Below are positions 16,881 through 25,528 of a stretch of 64,000 nucleotides of DNA, one piece after another (position 1 is the stretch's first letter; every line of letters starts with the position of its first letter). The stretch lies in the NCBI GenBank assembly GCA_964620325.1, contig CAZUIM010000004.1, positions 1 to 64,000 on the forward strand, given 5' to 3'. The DNA is from CAZMYM01 sp964620325 (GTDB lineage Bacteria; Bipolaricaulota; Bipolaricaulia; UBA7950; UBA9294). Below the pieces are notes generated by a model. The model worked only from the letters and a program-made list of their open reading frames with translations. It made no database searches and was not told where the DNA came from. The position numbers and the translations under genes were made by a program.

Positions 16881-17945
16881 ATGAGCAGAGAGTCGCTTCC
16901 AGATAGACAACGATTGATTCTGAAGGAGATCGTCGACCGCTATATCCGGCTTCGCGAGCCGGTTTCGTCGAGAATGATTCTCGAAGACTACGGTCTCTCC
17001 GTCAGTTCGGCCACCGTGCGCAATGACATGAACGAACTCGAGGCTCGCGGCTACATCGCGAAGCCATACTCCTCGTCCGGGCGGATTCCGACGACGAAGG
17101 GATATCGGTTCTTCGTCGATTGGCTTCTCGACCTGTCCGAGCTCACCAAGGAAGAGAGACTCGAGATCGTCGAGACCTACGGCGCCCGCTGCCTCGACAT
17201 CGAGGAGACGATCCGCCGCACGGCGCTGATCCTCGGTAACTTGGTCGACTGCGCCGGTTTCGTGATCCCGCCGAGGCTTCGTGAGGCACGCCTCGAACGT
17301 GTCGTCCTGTTGAAGATGGACAAACGCTTGGCGTTCCTCGCGATCGTCTCCGATATCGGCATCGTGGAACACGGCCTCATCCCGCTCGAAGAGGACCTGA
17401 CGGACTCCGAACTCAATGGCGTGACGCAGGCGATCAACTCGGATCTCCGCGGACGCACGCTGGACGAAGTGCGTTCGCTGGCCACGGAGGACGGACCGGA
17501 GGGCTGGTACGAACGATCGGCGCGCCAAGCGTTTATCATGCTCGGCCGGCTTCTCGAGCAGACGTCGCACCGGCGCGCCCATTTCGAGGGCCTGCTCAAC
17601 CTGACGACCGACCTTCAGGAAATGGTACCTGACGAGGCGATGACTCGATTCGCCGCACTGAGTCATGCGGTCCAGGACGAAGCGGCGTTCGTTCGCGCGA
17701 TCCGCCAGACCCGAGCGGGACGCGACGGGATCGTCGTCAACATCGGCGACTTCCCGCTTCCCGGCCTGGAGGAATTCAGCGTGGTCAGTCGCTCGTTTCG
17801 CCCGCACGGGGGGATCCTCGGCGTCGTCGCACCGATTTGGATGGACTACGGACGCGCGCTTTCCACAGCGAGCTACGTCGCCAATCGCCTCGAGGCCTTG
17901 TTGATGAACTCACTTGCGCGAACTCCCGAAAGGACGAACGCATGA
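16881..17945 (+). CDS. hrcA: Heat-inducible transcription repressor HrcA
   Basis: A 354-residue repressor of heat-shock genes. The N-terminal winged helix is visible (RQRLILKEIVDRYIRLREPVSS; LSVSSATVRNDMNELEARGYI; SSGRIPTTKGYRFFVDWLL), followed by the GAF-like dimerisation domain typical of HrcA. It should bind the CIRCE element overlapping its own promoter and so control hrcA-grpE-dnaK-dnaJ. GroEL normally tunes HrcA activity; groESL is not in the window. Its stop overlaps the grpE start by 4 bases. Confidence 0.97.
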   Translation: MSRESLPDRQRLILKEIVDRYIRLREPVSSRMILEDYGLSVSSATVRNDMNELEARGYIAKPYSSSGRIPTTKGYRFFVDWLLDLSELTKEERLEIVETYGARCLDIEETIRRTALILGNLVDCAGFVIPPRLREARLERVVLLKMDKRLAFLAIVSDIGIVEHGLIPLEEDLTDSELNGVTQAINSDLRGRTLDEVRSLATEDGPEGWYERSARQAFIMLGRLLEQTSHRRAHFEGLLNLTTDLQEMVPDEAMTRFAALSHAVQDEAAFVRAIRQTRAGRDGIVVNIGDFPLPGLEEFSVVSRSFRPHGGILGVVAPIWMDYGRALSTASYVANRLEALLMNSLARTPERTNA

Positions 17946-18475
17946 ACGAAGAAGAGAAGCAGAACAAGATCGAGGAGCCTGCCGCGGAGCCGACCGAGAC
18001 GCCCGCCGAAGATCTTAGGACACAGCTGCAGACGTGTCTCAGCCGCTTGCTGCGCCTGCAGGCCGAGTTCGAGAACTACAAGAAGCGCGTCGCTCGTGAC
18101 GTTGCGGCGCTGAAGGACCGAAGTGCCGACGAAATGATCCTCAGCTTCGTGACGCCGTACGAGAACTTGGAGCGCGCGTTGCGCAGTTACGCGACCGACC
18201 AGGACGAGGACGCGTTCGTCGCCGGCGTCGAGCAGATCTTCGCGCAGTTCGCGCAGATTCTCGAACAACTCGACGTCGAGAGGATCCCGTCGGTCGGCAC
18301 GACGTTCGATCCGGCGCTGCACGAGGCGATGCTGACTGTGTCGAGTGACGAAGAGAAGAACAGGATTCTCGAAGAGCTCACACCGGGCTACCGAAGAAAC
18401 AGCCGAATCCTGCGCGCCAGCAAGGTGGCCGTGAGCCGAGGGTCCGCCGAGGTGAAAGAGGAGGAAAAGGAATGA
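17942..18475 (+). CDS. grpE: Nucleotide exchange factor GrpE
   Basis: A 177-residue co-chaperone that releases ADP from DnaK. An acidic, low-complexity N terminus (MNEEEKQNKIEEPAAEPTE) leads into the long dimerisation helix (CLSRLLRLQAEFENYKKRVARDV) and the conserved C-terminal beta domain (IPSVGTTFDPALHEAM; ILRASKVAVSRG). The ATG at 17942 overlaps the hrcA stop and the gene end overlaps dnaK, so the operon is translated as a coupled series. Confidence 0.97.
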   Translation: MNEEEKQNKIEEPAAEPTETPAEDLRTQLQTCLSRLLRLQAEFENYKKRVARDVAALKDRSADEMILSFVTPYENLERALRSYATDQDEDAFVAGVEQIFAQFAQILEQLDVERIPSVGTTFDPALHEAMLTVSSDEEKNRILEELTPGYRRNSRILRASKVAVSRGSAEVKEEEKE

Positions 18476-20328
18476 AAGAGAAGATCATCGGAATCGATCT
18501 TGGAACGACCAACTCCTGCGTTGCGATCCTCGAGGGCGGAAGCCCCGAGGTGATCAACAACGCAGAAGGCGAGCGAACGACCCCGTCGGTCGTTGCAATC
18601 ACCCAGACCGGCGAGCGACTCGTCGGGCGGCTCGCCAAGCGCCAGGCGATCACGAATCCGTTGCACACGATCGCTTCGATCAAACGGCAGATGGGGACCG
18701 ATCACCGGATCGAGATCTCGATCGACGGGAAGACGGAGACGTACACCCCGGAGCAGATCTCGGCAATGATCCTGCAGAAACTGAAGGCCGACGCGGAGGC
18801 GAACCTCGGCGGGAAGGTCACCAAGGCGGTCATCACGGTTCCGGCCTACTTCGACGACGATCAGCGCCGCGCAACGAAGGCCGCCGGAGAGATCGCCGGA
18901 CTCGAGGTGATGCGAATCATCAACGAACCGACCGCCGCCGCCCTCGCCTACGGTCTGGATAAGCAGCACGATCAGACGATCCTCGTCTACGACCTGGGCG
19001 GTGGAACGTTCGACGTATCGATCCTCGAGATCGGCGACGACGTCGTCAATGTCATCGCCACCGACGGGGACACGCACCTCGGCGGCGACGATTTCGATCA
19101 GCGGATCATCGACTGGCTCGTCGACGAATTCCGCAAGGACACCGGAATCGACCTGTCGAAGGACCCGAGTGCCTTACAGCGACTGAAGGACGCCGCCGAA
19201 GCGGCGAAGAAGGAACTCTCCAGCCGGATGGAGACGACGATCAACCTGCCCTACATCACCGCCGACGCGAGCGGACCGAAGCATCTGGAGAAGAAGCTCT
19301 CGCGGGCCAAGTTCGAGGGGATGATCGACGATCTCCTCCAACGGACCGCCCAAACCGTCGACAACGCGCTCCGCGAGGCGAAGAAGACGAGCGACGACAT
19401 CGACCAGGTCGTCCTCGTCGGCGGCTCGACGCGGATTCCTAAGGTGCAGGAGCTGATCTCGTCGCGAATCCCGGGGAAGATCAACCGCGAGATCAATCCC
19501 GACGAGGTGGTCGCCGCCGGCGCGGCGATCTCGGCGGGCGTCGCCGCCGGCGACATGCGGGACATTCTCCTCCTCGACGTCACCCCGTTGACCCTGTCAA
19601 TCGAGACGCTCGGAGGGGTCGCCACACCGCTGATCGAGCGCAATACCACCATCCCGACGGAGAAGACGAAGACGTTCACCACGGCGGACGACAACCAGCC
19701 GGCCGTCGAGATCCACGTCCTCCAGGGGGAGCGGAAGATGGCAGACGACAACAAGTCGCTCGGGAAGTTCCAGCTCACCGGAATCCCCCCCGCTCCGCGG
19801 GGCGTCCCGCAGATCGACGTGTCGTTCGAGATCGATGAAAACGGACTGCTCCACGTCACCGCAAAGGACAAAGCGACCTCGAAGAGCGCATCGATCACGA
19901 TTCAGGATTCCTCCCGCCTCGATGAAGCGGAGATCGAGCGGATGCGGGCGGAGGCCGAGCAACACGCCGAGGAGGACCGCAAGAAGACGGAACTCGTCGA
20001 GGCACGCAACCAGGCCGATCAGCTGATCTATTCGGTGGAGAAGGCCCTCTCCGATCTCGGGGAGAAGGTCGACACCGACAAGCGCTCGGAGGTCGAGGAT
20101 CGGATCCGCCGTCTGCGCGAGAAGCTCGACGGGGACGCCGACGTCGCGGACATTCGCAGGGAGACGGAGGAGCTCGGCAAGGCGTCGCAGGAGATCGCGC
20201 AACAGGCCTATCAGCAAGGGCAAGAGGCGGGCGGCGCAGCGTCCTCGGAGGCCGGCCCGAACGCGGAGGAGCCCTCGACTGACGAAGACGACGGCGACTA
20301 CATCGACGCCGAGTACGACGAGAAGTAA
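18472..20328 (+). CDS. dnaK: Chaperone DnaK (Hsp70)
   Basis: A 618-residue ATP-dependent chaperone. The N-terminal ATPase shows GIDLGTTNSC, the connector FDDDQRRATKAAGEIAGLEV, IIVYDLGGGTFD-type phosphate loop and VLVGGSTRIP. The substrate-binding domain begins near LLLDVTPLTLSIET and contains ERNTTIPTEKT. The lid ends in an acidic tail (DGDYIDAEYDEK) resembling the EEVD-like tails of bacterial DnaK. The start overlaps grpE by 4 bases; dnaJ follows after 29 bases. Confidence 0.98.
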   Translation: MKEKIIGIDLGTTNSCVAILEGGSPEVINNAEGERTTPSVVAITQTGERLVGRLAKRQAITNPLHTIASIKRQMGTDHRIEISIDGKTETYTPEQISAMILQKLKADAEANLGGKVTKAVITVPAYFDDDQRRATKAAGEIAGLEVMRIINEPTAAALAYGLDKQHDQTILVYDLGGGTFDVSILEIGDDVVNVIATDGDTHLGGDDFDQRIIDWLVDEFRKDTGIDLSKDPSALQRLKDAAEAAKKELSSRMETTINLPYITADASGPKHLEKKLSRAKFEGMIDDLLQRTAQTVDNALREAKKTSDDIDQVVLVGGSTRIPKVQELISSRIPGKINREINPDEVVAAGAAISAGVAAGDMRDILLLDVTPLTLSIETLGGVATPLIERNTTIPTEKTKTFTTADDNQPAVEIHVLQGERKMADDNKSLGKFQLTGIPPAPRGVPQIDVSFEIDENGLLHVTAKDKATSKSASITIQDSSRLDEAEIERMRAEAEQHAEEDRKKTELVEARNQADQLIYSVEKALSDLGEKVDTDKRSEVEDRIRRLREKLDGDADVADIRRETEELGKASQEIAQQAYQQGQEAGGAASSEAGPNAEEPSTDEDDGDYIDAEYDEK

Positions 20329-20357
20329 GCGTCGAACCGATGGAGTGAGGAGACGGC

Positions 20358-21467
20358 GTGGCCAAAAGCGATTACTACGAGATCCTCGGACTCGCCAAGG
20401 ACGCGAGCGAAGCCGACATCAAGAGGGCGTATCGCCAGAGAGCGAAGGAACTCCATCCGGATCGGAACCCGGAGAAGCGCGAGTGGGCTCGCAAGGAGTT
20501 CCGGAAGATCGCAGAGGCGTACGAGGTTCTCTCCGATCCTCAGAAGCGGGCCGAGTACGATCGCTACGGCCACGCCGGACCGAGTCAGGATTTCACCTTC
20601 GGAGACACGGACTTCCGCCGAGCGCGGGAAGCGTACCGCGAATTCGGATTCGGCGGCTTCGACGACCTGTTCGACCTGTTCTTCCGGCAGGGAGGACCGC
20701 GCACGTCGACACGCCAGCGTCGCGTGCGTCGCGGAGAGAGCATCGAATACAAACTCAGAATCACCTTGGAGGATGCGGCCCACGGAACGAAGATGACCGT
20801 CACCGTTCCGCGGCTCGTCGTCTGTCAGGCTTGCTCCGGCTCAGGGATGGAGCCGGGCACGTCGAAGCGAACGTGCTCGACGTGCGGCGGACGCGGTCAG
20901 ATCGAGTATCGGCAGCAGAGCCTGCTCGGCAGCTTCGTCAACGTCCGCACGTGCCCCGAATGCAGCGGCACCGGCGAGGTAATCGAGCGACCCTGCAACC
21001 GCTGTCACGGGACCGGCCGGGTCCGAGAGTCGAGCAAGATCTCGATCACGGTCCCGGCCGGCGTCGATACCGGATCGAGGCTTCGCCTTCGAGGGCAGGG
21101 AAACGCCGGTCTCAACGGCGCACCGAACGGCGACCTGTTCATCGTGATCGAGGTGATCCCCCACTCGACGTTCAATCGAGAGGACCGCGATATCCATTCA
21201 GAAGAGACGATCTCATTCGTGGACGCGGCCCTTGGAGCCAAGATCAAGGTGCAAACGCTGTGGGGTGAAGAGACGGTCTCGGTCCCCGCGGGAACGCAGC
21301 CGGGAACGACGTTCCGTCTCAAGGGGAAAGGGATCTCCAACATCCATCGCGACGCCGGCAAGGGCGACCACGTCCTCACCGTCACCGTCGACGTTCCGAA
21401 GAAGCTCTCTGGGAAACAGCGCCGGGCGCTGGAGGAGTTCGCCGAGACGCTCGAAGCCAGATCCTGA
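20358..21467 (+). CDS. dnaJ: Co-chaperone DnaJ
   Basis: A 369-residue J-domain protein that stimulates DnaK. The J domain (residues 4-70) contains the HPD motif in ELHPDRNPEK. A G/F-rich linker follows, then four CxxCxGxG zinc repeats (CQACSGSG, CSTCGGRG, CPECSGTG, CNRCHGTG) and the C-terminal substrate-binding domains. The GTG start at 20358 has a GAGGAG site. The gene converges on rdgB with only 14 bases between stops. Confidence 0.98.
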   Translation: MAKSDYYEILGLAKDASEADIKRAYRQRAKELHPDRNPEKREWARKEFRKIAEAYEVLSDPQKRAEYDRYGHAGPSQDFTFGDTDFRRAREAYREFGFGGFDDLFDLFFRQGGPRTSTRQRRVRRGESIEYKLRITLEDAAHGTKMTVTVPRLVVCQACSGSGMEPGTSKRTCSTCGGRGQIEYRQQSLLGSFVNVRTCPECSGTGEVIERPCNRCHGTGRVRESSKISITVPAGVDTGSRLRLRGQGNAGLNGAPNGDLFIVIEVIPHSTFNREDRDIHSEETISFVDAALGAKIKVQTLWGEETVSVPAGTQPGTTFRLKGKGISNIHRDAGKGDHVLTVTVDVPKKLSGKQRRALEEFAETLEARS

Positions 21468-21481
21468 ATCCCGCCGGATCT

Positions 21482-22072
21482 TCAGCCGCCCAGCTCGCGG
21501 AGAACCGCGCGCATCCGCCGTATCGCCTGCGTTCGGTGGCTGATCCGGTTCTTCTCGTGGATCGACATCTCCGCCAGCGTGCGCACGTCGCCGATCGGAA
21601 CGAAGACCGGGTCGTATCCGAAGCCGCCCGTCCCCGACGGAGCCTCGGCGATCGTTCCGGGCAGGATGCCCGTCGTGACGAAGACCTCCCCGTCGGGAAG
21701 GCGGAGCGCGGCGACGGCCACGAAACGGGCTCGCCGGTCCGCCTCACCGTCCAGACGCTCGAGCAGCCGGTTGTTGTTCCGATCGTGGTCGACCGGCAGG
21801 CCGGAGAACCGGGCGGAGTACACACCGGGCGCGCCTTCAAGCGCGCGCACTTCGAGCCCAGCATCCTCGGCGAGAACGGCCAGTCCGGTCTCCTCCGCGA
21901 TCGCACTCGCCTTCAGAAGCGCATTCTCCAGGTATGTTCCGCCGGTCTCTTCCACCTCCGAGTACGGTCGATCGGCGAACGTCAGGAGTTCGAACCCGTC
22001 GAGATCGGAGAGGAGATGTTCGAGTTCGGCGATCTTGCCCCGGTTGCGAGTTCCGAGAAGGAGTTCGTTCAT
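21482..22072 (-). CDS. rdgB: Non-canonical purine NTP pyrophosphatase (RdgB/HAM1)
   Basis: A 196-residue house-cleaning enzyme that hydrolyses dITP, dXTP and related bases. The N-terminal GTRNRGKIAELEHLL, the EETGGTYLENALLKA segment, AEDAGLEV with the metal-binding aspartate, GGFGYDPVFVPIG and the C-terminal KNRISHRTQA are all characteristic. It lies 67 bases downstream of secG on the same strand. Confidence 0.96.
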   Translation of the reverse strand: MNELLLGTRNRGKIAELEHLLSDLDGFELLTFADRPYSEVEETGGTYLENALLKASAIAEETGLAVLAEDAGLEVRALEGAPGVYSARFSGLPVDHDRNNNRLLERLDGEADRRARFVAVAALRLPDGEVFVTTGILPGTIAEAPSGTGGFGYDPVFVPIGDVRTLAEMSIHEKNRISHRTQAIRRMRAVLRELGG

Positions 22073-22139
22073 CCCGACCGCCCTCCGAAGATGCGACGCC
22101 CGCGATCCAGTCGGGACGAAGGATGCGATGGAACGGTCG

Positions 22140-22364
22140 CTAGACGATCGACAGCACGAACCCGAGGGCCATGAAGACGGTCGCCAGACCGACGGTCAGC
22201 GTCCGCTTCGGATCCTTCACCTCGTCGCGCCCGAAGACGGTGCTCGAGCCGCCCGATCCGAAGGCACCGCCGAGCCCCGAGTGCTCGCTCATCTGCAGGA
22301 GAATGATCCCCAGCAGGGCGAAACAATCGAGGAAGAACAAGACTTCAAGAATCACTCGCCACAT
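22140..22364 (-). CDS. secG: Protein-export membrane protein SecG
   Basis: A 74-residue subunit of the SecYEG channel. Two hydrophobic helices (about residues 3-24 and 53-73) flank the loop GLGGAFGSGGSSTVFGRDEV, a SecG signature. The start at 22364 has AAAGGA ten bases upstream; an ATG seven bases further upstream is out of frame. It is the second Sec gene in the window but is far from secA. Confidence 0.93.
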   Translation of the reverse strand: MWRVILEVLFFLDCFALLGIILLQMSEHSGLGGAFGSGGSSTVFGRDEVKDPKRTLTVGLATVFMALGFVLSIV

Positions 22365-22534
22365 CGTCCATCGATCCTTTCGAGCCGTCTTCGTCGAGTT
22401 CGCCGTCGCCGACCGACGGCAGGCGATCATTCTAGCACGAAGCCCTCGGGCTCTCAACGCCCGTTGGATTCAGTCTTGCGCCCCGTAGTGACCTCCCGTA
22501 TCCTCTTTCATCCCGCACCGCAAAGGGGGACGCG

Positions 22535-24151
22535 TTGCGCAAGTTCATCTTCATCACCGGAGGTGTCCTGTCCGGTCTCGGCAAGGGGGTCGTCACCGCA
22601 TCAATCGGCCTCCTCCTCAAGGCCCAGGGCCATCACGTCAGCCTCCAGAAGATCGATCCGTACGTCAACGTCGATGCCGGCACGATGAACCCGTACGAAC
22701 ACGGTGAGGTCTTCGTCACCGACGACGGGAAGGAGACCGACCTGGACATCGGCCGGTACGAGCGGTTCCTCGACGAGTCGCTCACCGCGACGCACTACTT
22801 CACCACCGGCCAGGTCTACGGCGACGTCATCCGTCAAGAGCGCGCCGGCGCCTACCTGGGGAAGACCGTCCAGGTCATCCCGCACGTGACCGATGAGATC
22901 AAACGGCTGATCCGGCTCCCGCTCGACCTGAACGGGGCGGAGATCGGGGTCATCGAGGTCGGCGGGACGGTCGGCGACATCGAAAGCCTTCCGTTCCTCG
23001 AGGCCCTTCGTCAGATGAAAGACGAGCTCCCCCGGCGGGACACGTTCTTCGTCCACGTCACCCTCCTGCCACACATGGCGGCGTCGGACGAAATGAAGAC
23101 CAAGCCGACACAGCACAGCGTCAAGGAGCTGCGCGCAATCGGGATCCAGCCGAACGCGATCGTCGCCCGCGCCGACCGTCCCGTTCCCGAACCGGTGAAG
23201 GAGAAGATCGCTCTCTTCTGCGACGTTCCCCGCGATCACGTGATCGAGAACCCGGACCTGCCGACGATCTACCTCGCTCCGATCCTCTTTCACGAACAAG
23301 GGTTGACCGACTCGATCGCCGACGGCCTCGATCTCGAACGGCGATCGCCCGATCTCGTCGCCTGGAAGGACCACGTCGATCGTGTCCGGTCGCCGAGTCA
23401 CAGGGTACGAATCGCCATCGTCGGGAAGTACGTCGAGTTGGCCGATTCCTACACGAGCATCCGCGAGGCCCTCATCGCCGGCGGAGCGAACGAGGACGTC
23501 GGGGTCGACATCGTGTGGACCGCCGCCCAGACCGTCGCATCCGACGGACCAGAGGTCGCCCTCGCCGACGTCGACGGCCTCCTCATCCCCGGCGGCTTCG
23601 GTCATCGAGGAATCGCGGGGAAGGTCGAAGCGGTCGAGTTCGCCAGGAAGAACGGGCTGCCGTTTTTCGGGATCTGCCTCGGGCTCCAGTGTGCGGTGAT
23701 CGAGTTCGCGCGAAACGTGCTCGAGCTCGAGGGAGCGAACAGCTCCGAGTTCGACCCGGATTCGCCCCACCCGGTCATCACTCTCCTCGAGGCACAGCAG
23801 ACGGTCACGGAGATGGGCGGAACGATGCGCCTCGGGCGTAGCAGGACGGTTCTGCAAGAGGGCAGTCTCAGTGCCGCCTGCTACGGAGTCGGACGAATCG
23901 AAGAACGACATCGGCACCGATACGAGTTCAATCCGCGCTATCGGGGTCGTTTCGAGGCGGCCGGCTTCGCCATCGCCGGCGAGACGCCCGACGGCCGACT
24001 CGCCGAGATCCTCGAGCTCCGCGAGCACCCGTGGTTCGTCTGTGTCCAGTTCCATCCGGAATTCACCTCTCGGTTCACCCGTGCTCATCCTCTCTTCCGG
24101 GGATTCGTCCGCGCATGTCAAGAGCGAAGCGCACTCTCCCGATCCTGCTGA
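22535..24151 (+). CDS. pyrG: CTP synthase
   Basis: A 538-residue enzyme that aminates UTP to CTP using glutamine. The synthase domain opens with KFIFITGGVLSGLGKGVVTASIG and contains KIDPYVNVDAGTMNPYEHGEVFV. The class-I glutamine amidotransferase domain has LLIPGGFGHRG and the nucleophile GICLGLQ, ending with FHPEFTSR. The TTG start at 22535 is supported by AAAGGGGGA and by family alignment. The 3' end overlaps lptC by 37 bases. Confidence 0.98.
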   Translation: MRKFIFITGGVLSGLGKGVVTASIGLLLKAQGHHVSLQKIDPYVNVDAGTMNPYEHGEVFVTDDGKETDLDIGRYERFLDESLTATHYFTTGQVYGDVIRQERAGAYLGKTVQVIPHVTDEIKRLIRLPLDLNGAEIGVIEVGGTVGDIESLPFLEALRQMKDELPRRDTFFVHVTLLPHMAASDEMKTKPTQHSVKELRAIGIQPNAIVARADRPVPEPVKEKIALFCDVPRDHVIENPDLPTIYLAPILFHEQGLTDSIADGLDLERRSPDLVAWKDHVDRVRSPSHRVRIAIVGKYVELADSYTSIREALIAGGANEDVGVDIVWTAAQTVASDGPEVALADVDGLLIPGGFGHRGIAGKVEAVEFARKNGLPFFGICLGLQCAVIEFARNVLELEGANSSEFDPDSPHPVITLLEAQQTVTEMGGTMRLGRSRTVLQEGSLSAACYGVGRIEERHRHRYEFNPRYRGRFEAAGFAIAGETPDGRLAEILELREHPWFVCVQFHPEFTSRFTRAHPLFRGFVRACQERSALSRSC

Positions 24152-24822
24152 TCGCCGCGGTCCTGGCGATCGTCTTCCTCCCCCGCCGCTCCTTCGAGCC
24201 GGACGACCGGTTCGCAGCCGGTGGCGTCGTCCTGCGCTCGTACACCGACGCGGGCGACCTCTCCTGGGAGGTCGAAGCTCAATCGGGAGAGGTCATCGAC
24301 GGGGAGGGAACGCTGACCGATGTCGTCCTTCGCTTCCTTTCCGGCGGCGTCGTGGAGATGAGGGCGACCGCCGATCGGTTCGCGAGGGGCGAAGAGACCA
24401 GCACGCTCTCCGGGACCGTGCGGATCGAGCGAAAGGACGGGCTCCGCCTGGCGACGGAGGAGATGTCGTGGTACGAACAGAAAGAGCGCCTCGAGGCCGG
24501 ACCGATCGAATTGGAGGTGCGGAATCTCCTGGTCACGGGGGAGCATTTCGAGTACGACCTAGCCGGTGAGCGCGCTACGATCACCGGAGATGTTCGAGCG
24601 ACCGCTCGATCGGAAGGTGACGATTACCGCTGCGATCGGATCGAGACCGACGAAAAGACAGTCCGGATGATCGGCTCCGTCGAAGCGCGCTTCCGTGAGG
24701 GGGGACTGACGGCCGACGATCTCCGAATCGACGAAGGAGGACTGACCGCCACCGGCGACGTCTCGCTCCGGCTCGACCTGGCCGCTGCAACGGAAGAGGA
24801 CCGAGGAACGAATGGCACTTGA
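24115..24822 (+). CDS. lptC: LptC/LptA-like LPS-export periplasmic protein
   Basis: A 235-residue membrane-anchored periplasmic protein. An N-terminal hydrophobic anchor (RTLPILLIAAVLAIVFLP) precedes repeated beta strands of the OstA/LptC jellyroll type: VVLRSYTDAGDLSWEVEAQSG, VEMRATADRFARGEETSTLSG, LVTGEHFEYDLAGERATITGDV, TVRMIGSVEARFREGGLTADD. LptC proteins are usually about 190 residues; the extra LptA-like strands suggest that one polypeptide spans more of the lipid bridge. It overlaps pyrG by 37 bases and lptB by 11, so it is co-translated with both. LptA, LptF/G and LptD are not in the window. Confidence 0.8.
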   Translation: MSRAKRTLPILLIAAVLAIVFLPRRSFEPDDRFAAGGVVLRSYTDAGDLSWEVEAQSGEVIDGEGTLTDVVLRFLSGGVVEMRATADRFARGEETSTLSGTVRIERKDGLRLATEEMSWYEQKERLEAGPIELEVRNLLVTGEHFEYDLAGERATITGDVRATARSEGDDYRCDRIETDEKTVRMIGSVEARFREGGLTADDLRIDEGGLTATGDVSLRLDLAAATEEDRGTNGT

Positions 24823-25528
24823 GGGGCGAGGACTGATCAAGCGGTACAACGGCCGCCCGGTCGTCGATTCTCTCTCCCTGTCGGTGGATCGCGGGAGGAT
24901 CACCGGTCTCCTCGGCCCGAACGGGGCCGGGAAGACGACGACGTTCTACATGCTGATCGGATTCATCGCCGCCGACGGAGGGAGCGTCTTCCTCGACGAG
25001 GCGGAGATCTCCGGCCTCGCGTTCTACCAACGGGCGCGACGCGGAATCGGCTATCTTCCGCAAGAGCCGTCGGTCTTCACCAAGGCGACCGTTCGCGAGA
25101 ACCTCGACATGGCCCTCGAGTGGGCCCGATCGGTCAACGATCGGGCCGCCCGCCGAGAGAAACTCCTCGCCGAGTTCAAGCTGATGCAGCTTCGGGACCG
25201 CCACGCGGGCACCCTTTCCTCCGGGGAGAGGCGCAGACTGGAGATCGCGCGTTCGCTCGCCGCATCGCCCGGCTACGTCCTTCTCGACGAGCCTTTCTCG
25301 GGGATCGATCCGATCTCGATCGCCGGCCTCCAAACGGAGATCCGATCGCTGAAGGAACGCGGAATCGGCGTCATCGTGACCGACCACAACGTCCGTGACA
25401 CCTTGTCCATCACCGACAGTGCCTACCTGATCGACCGGGGAAAACTCGTCGCTGCGGGGACGCCGAGCGAAATCCTGGACAGCCCGCTCGCCCGCCGCGT
25501 CTACCTTGGAGAAGGATTCAGGCCGTAG
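24812..25528 (+). CDS. lptB: LPS export ABC transporter ATPase LptB
   Basis: A 238-residue ATPase that powers extraction of lipopolysaccharide-like lipid from the inner membrane. Walker A is GPNGAGKTT at 35-43, the Q-loop region has IGYLPQEPSVF, the signature is LSSGERRRLEIARSLA, and Walker B is YVLLDEPFSGIDPISI. IGVIVTDHNVRDTLSITD is a very good LptB match. It starts within lptC and ends 11 bases inside the convergent lgt gene. Confidence 0.95.
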   Translation: MALEGRGLIKRYNGRPVVDSLSLSVDRGRITGLLGPNGAGKTTTFYMLIGFIAADGGSVFLDEAEISGLAFYQRARRGIGYLPQEPSVFTKATVRENLDMALEWARSVNDRAARREKLLAEFKLMQLRDRHAGTLSSGERRRLEIARSLAASPGYVLLDEPFSGIDPISIAGLQTEIRSLKERGIGVIVTDHNVRDTLSITDSAYLIDRGKLVAAGTPSEILDSPLARRVYLGEGFRP

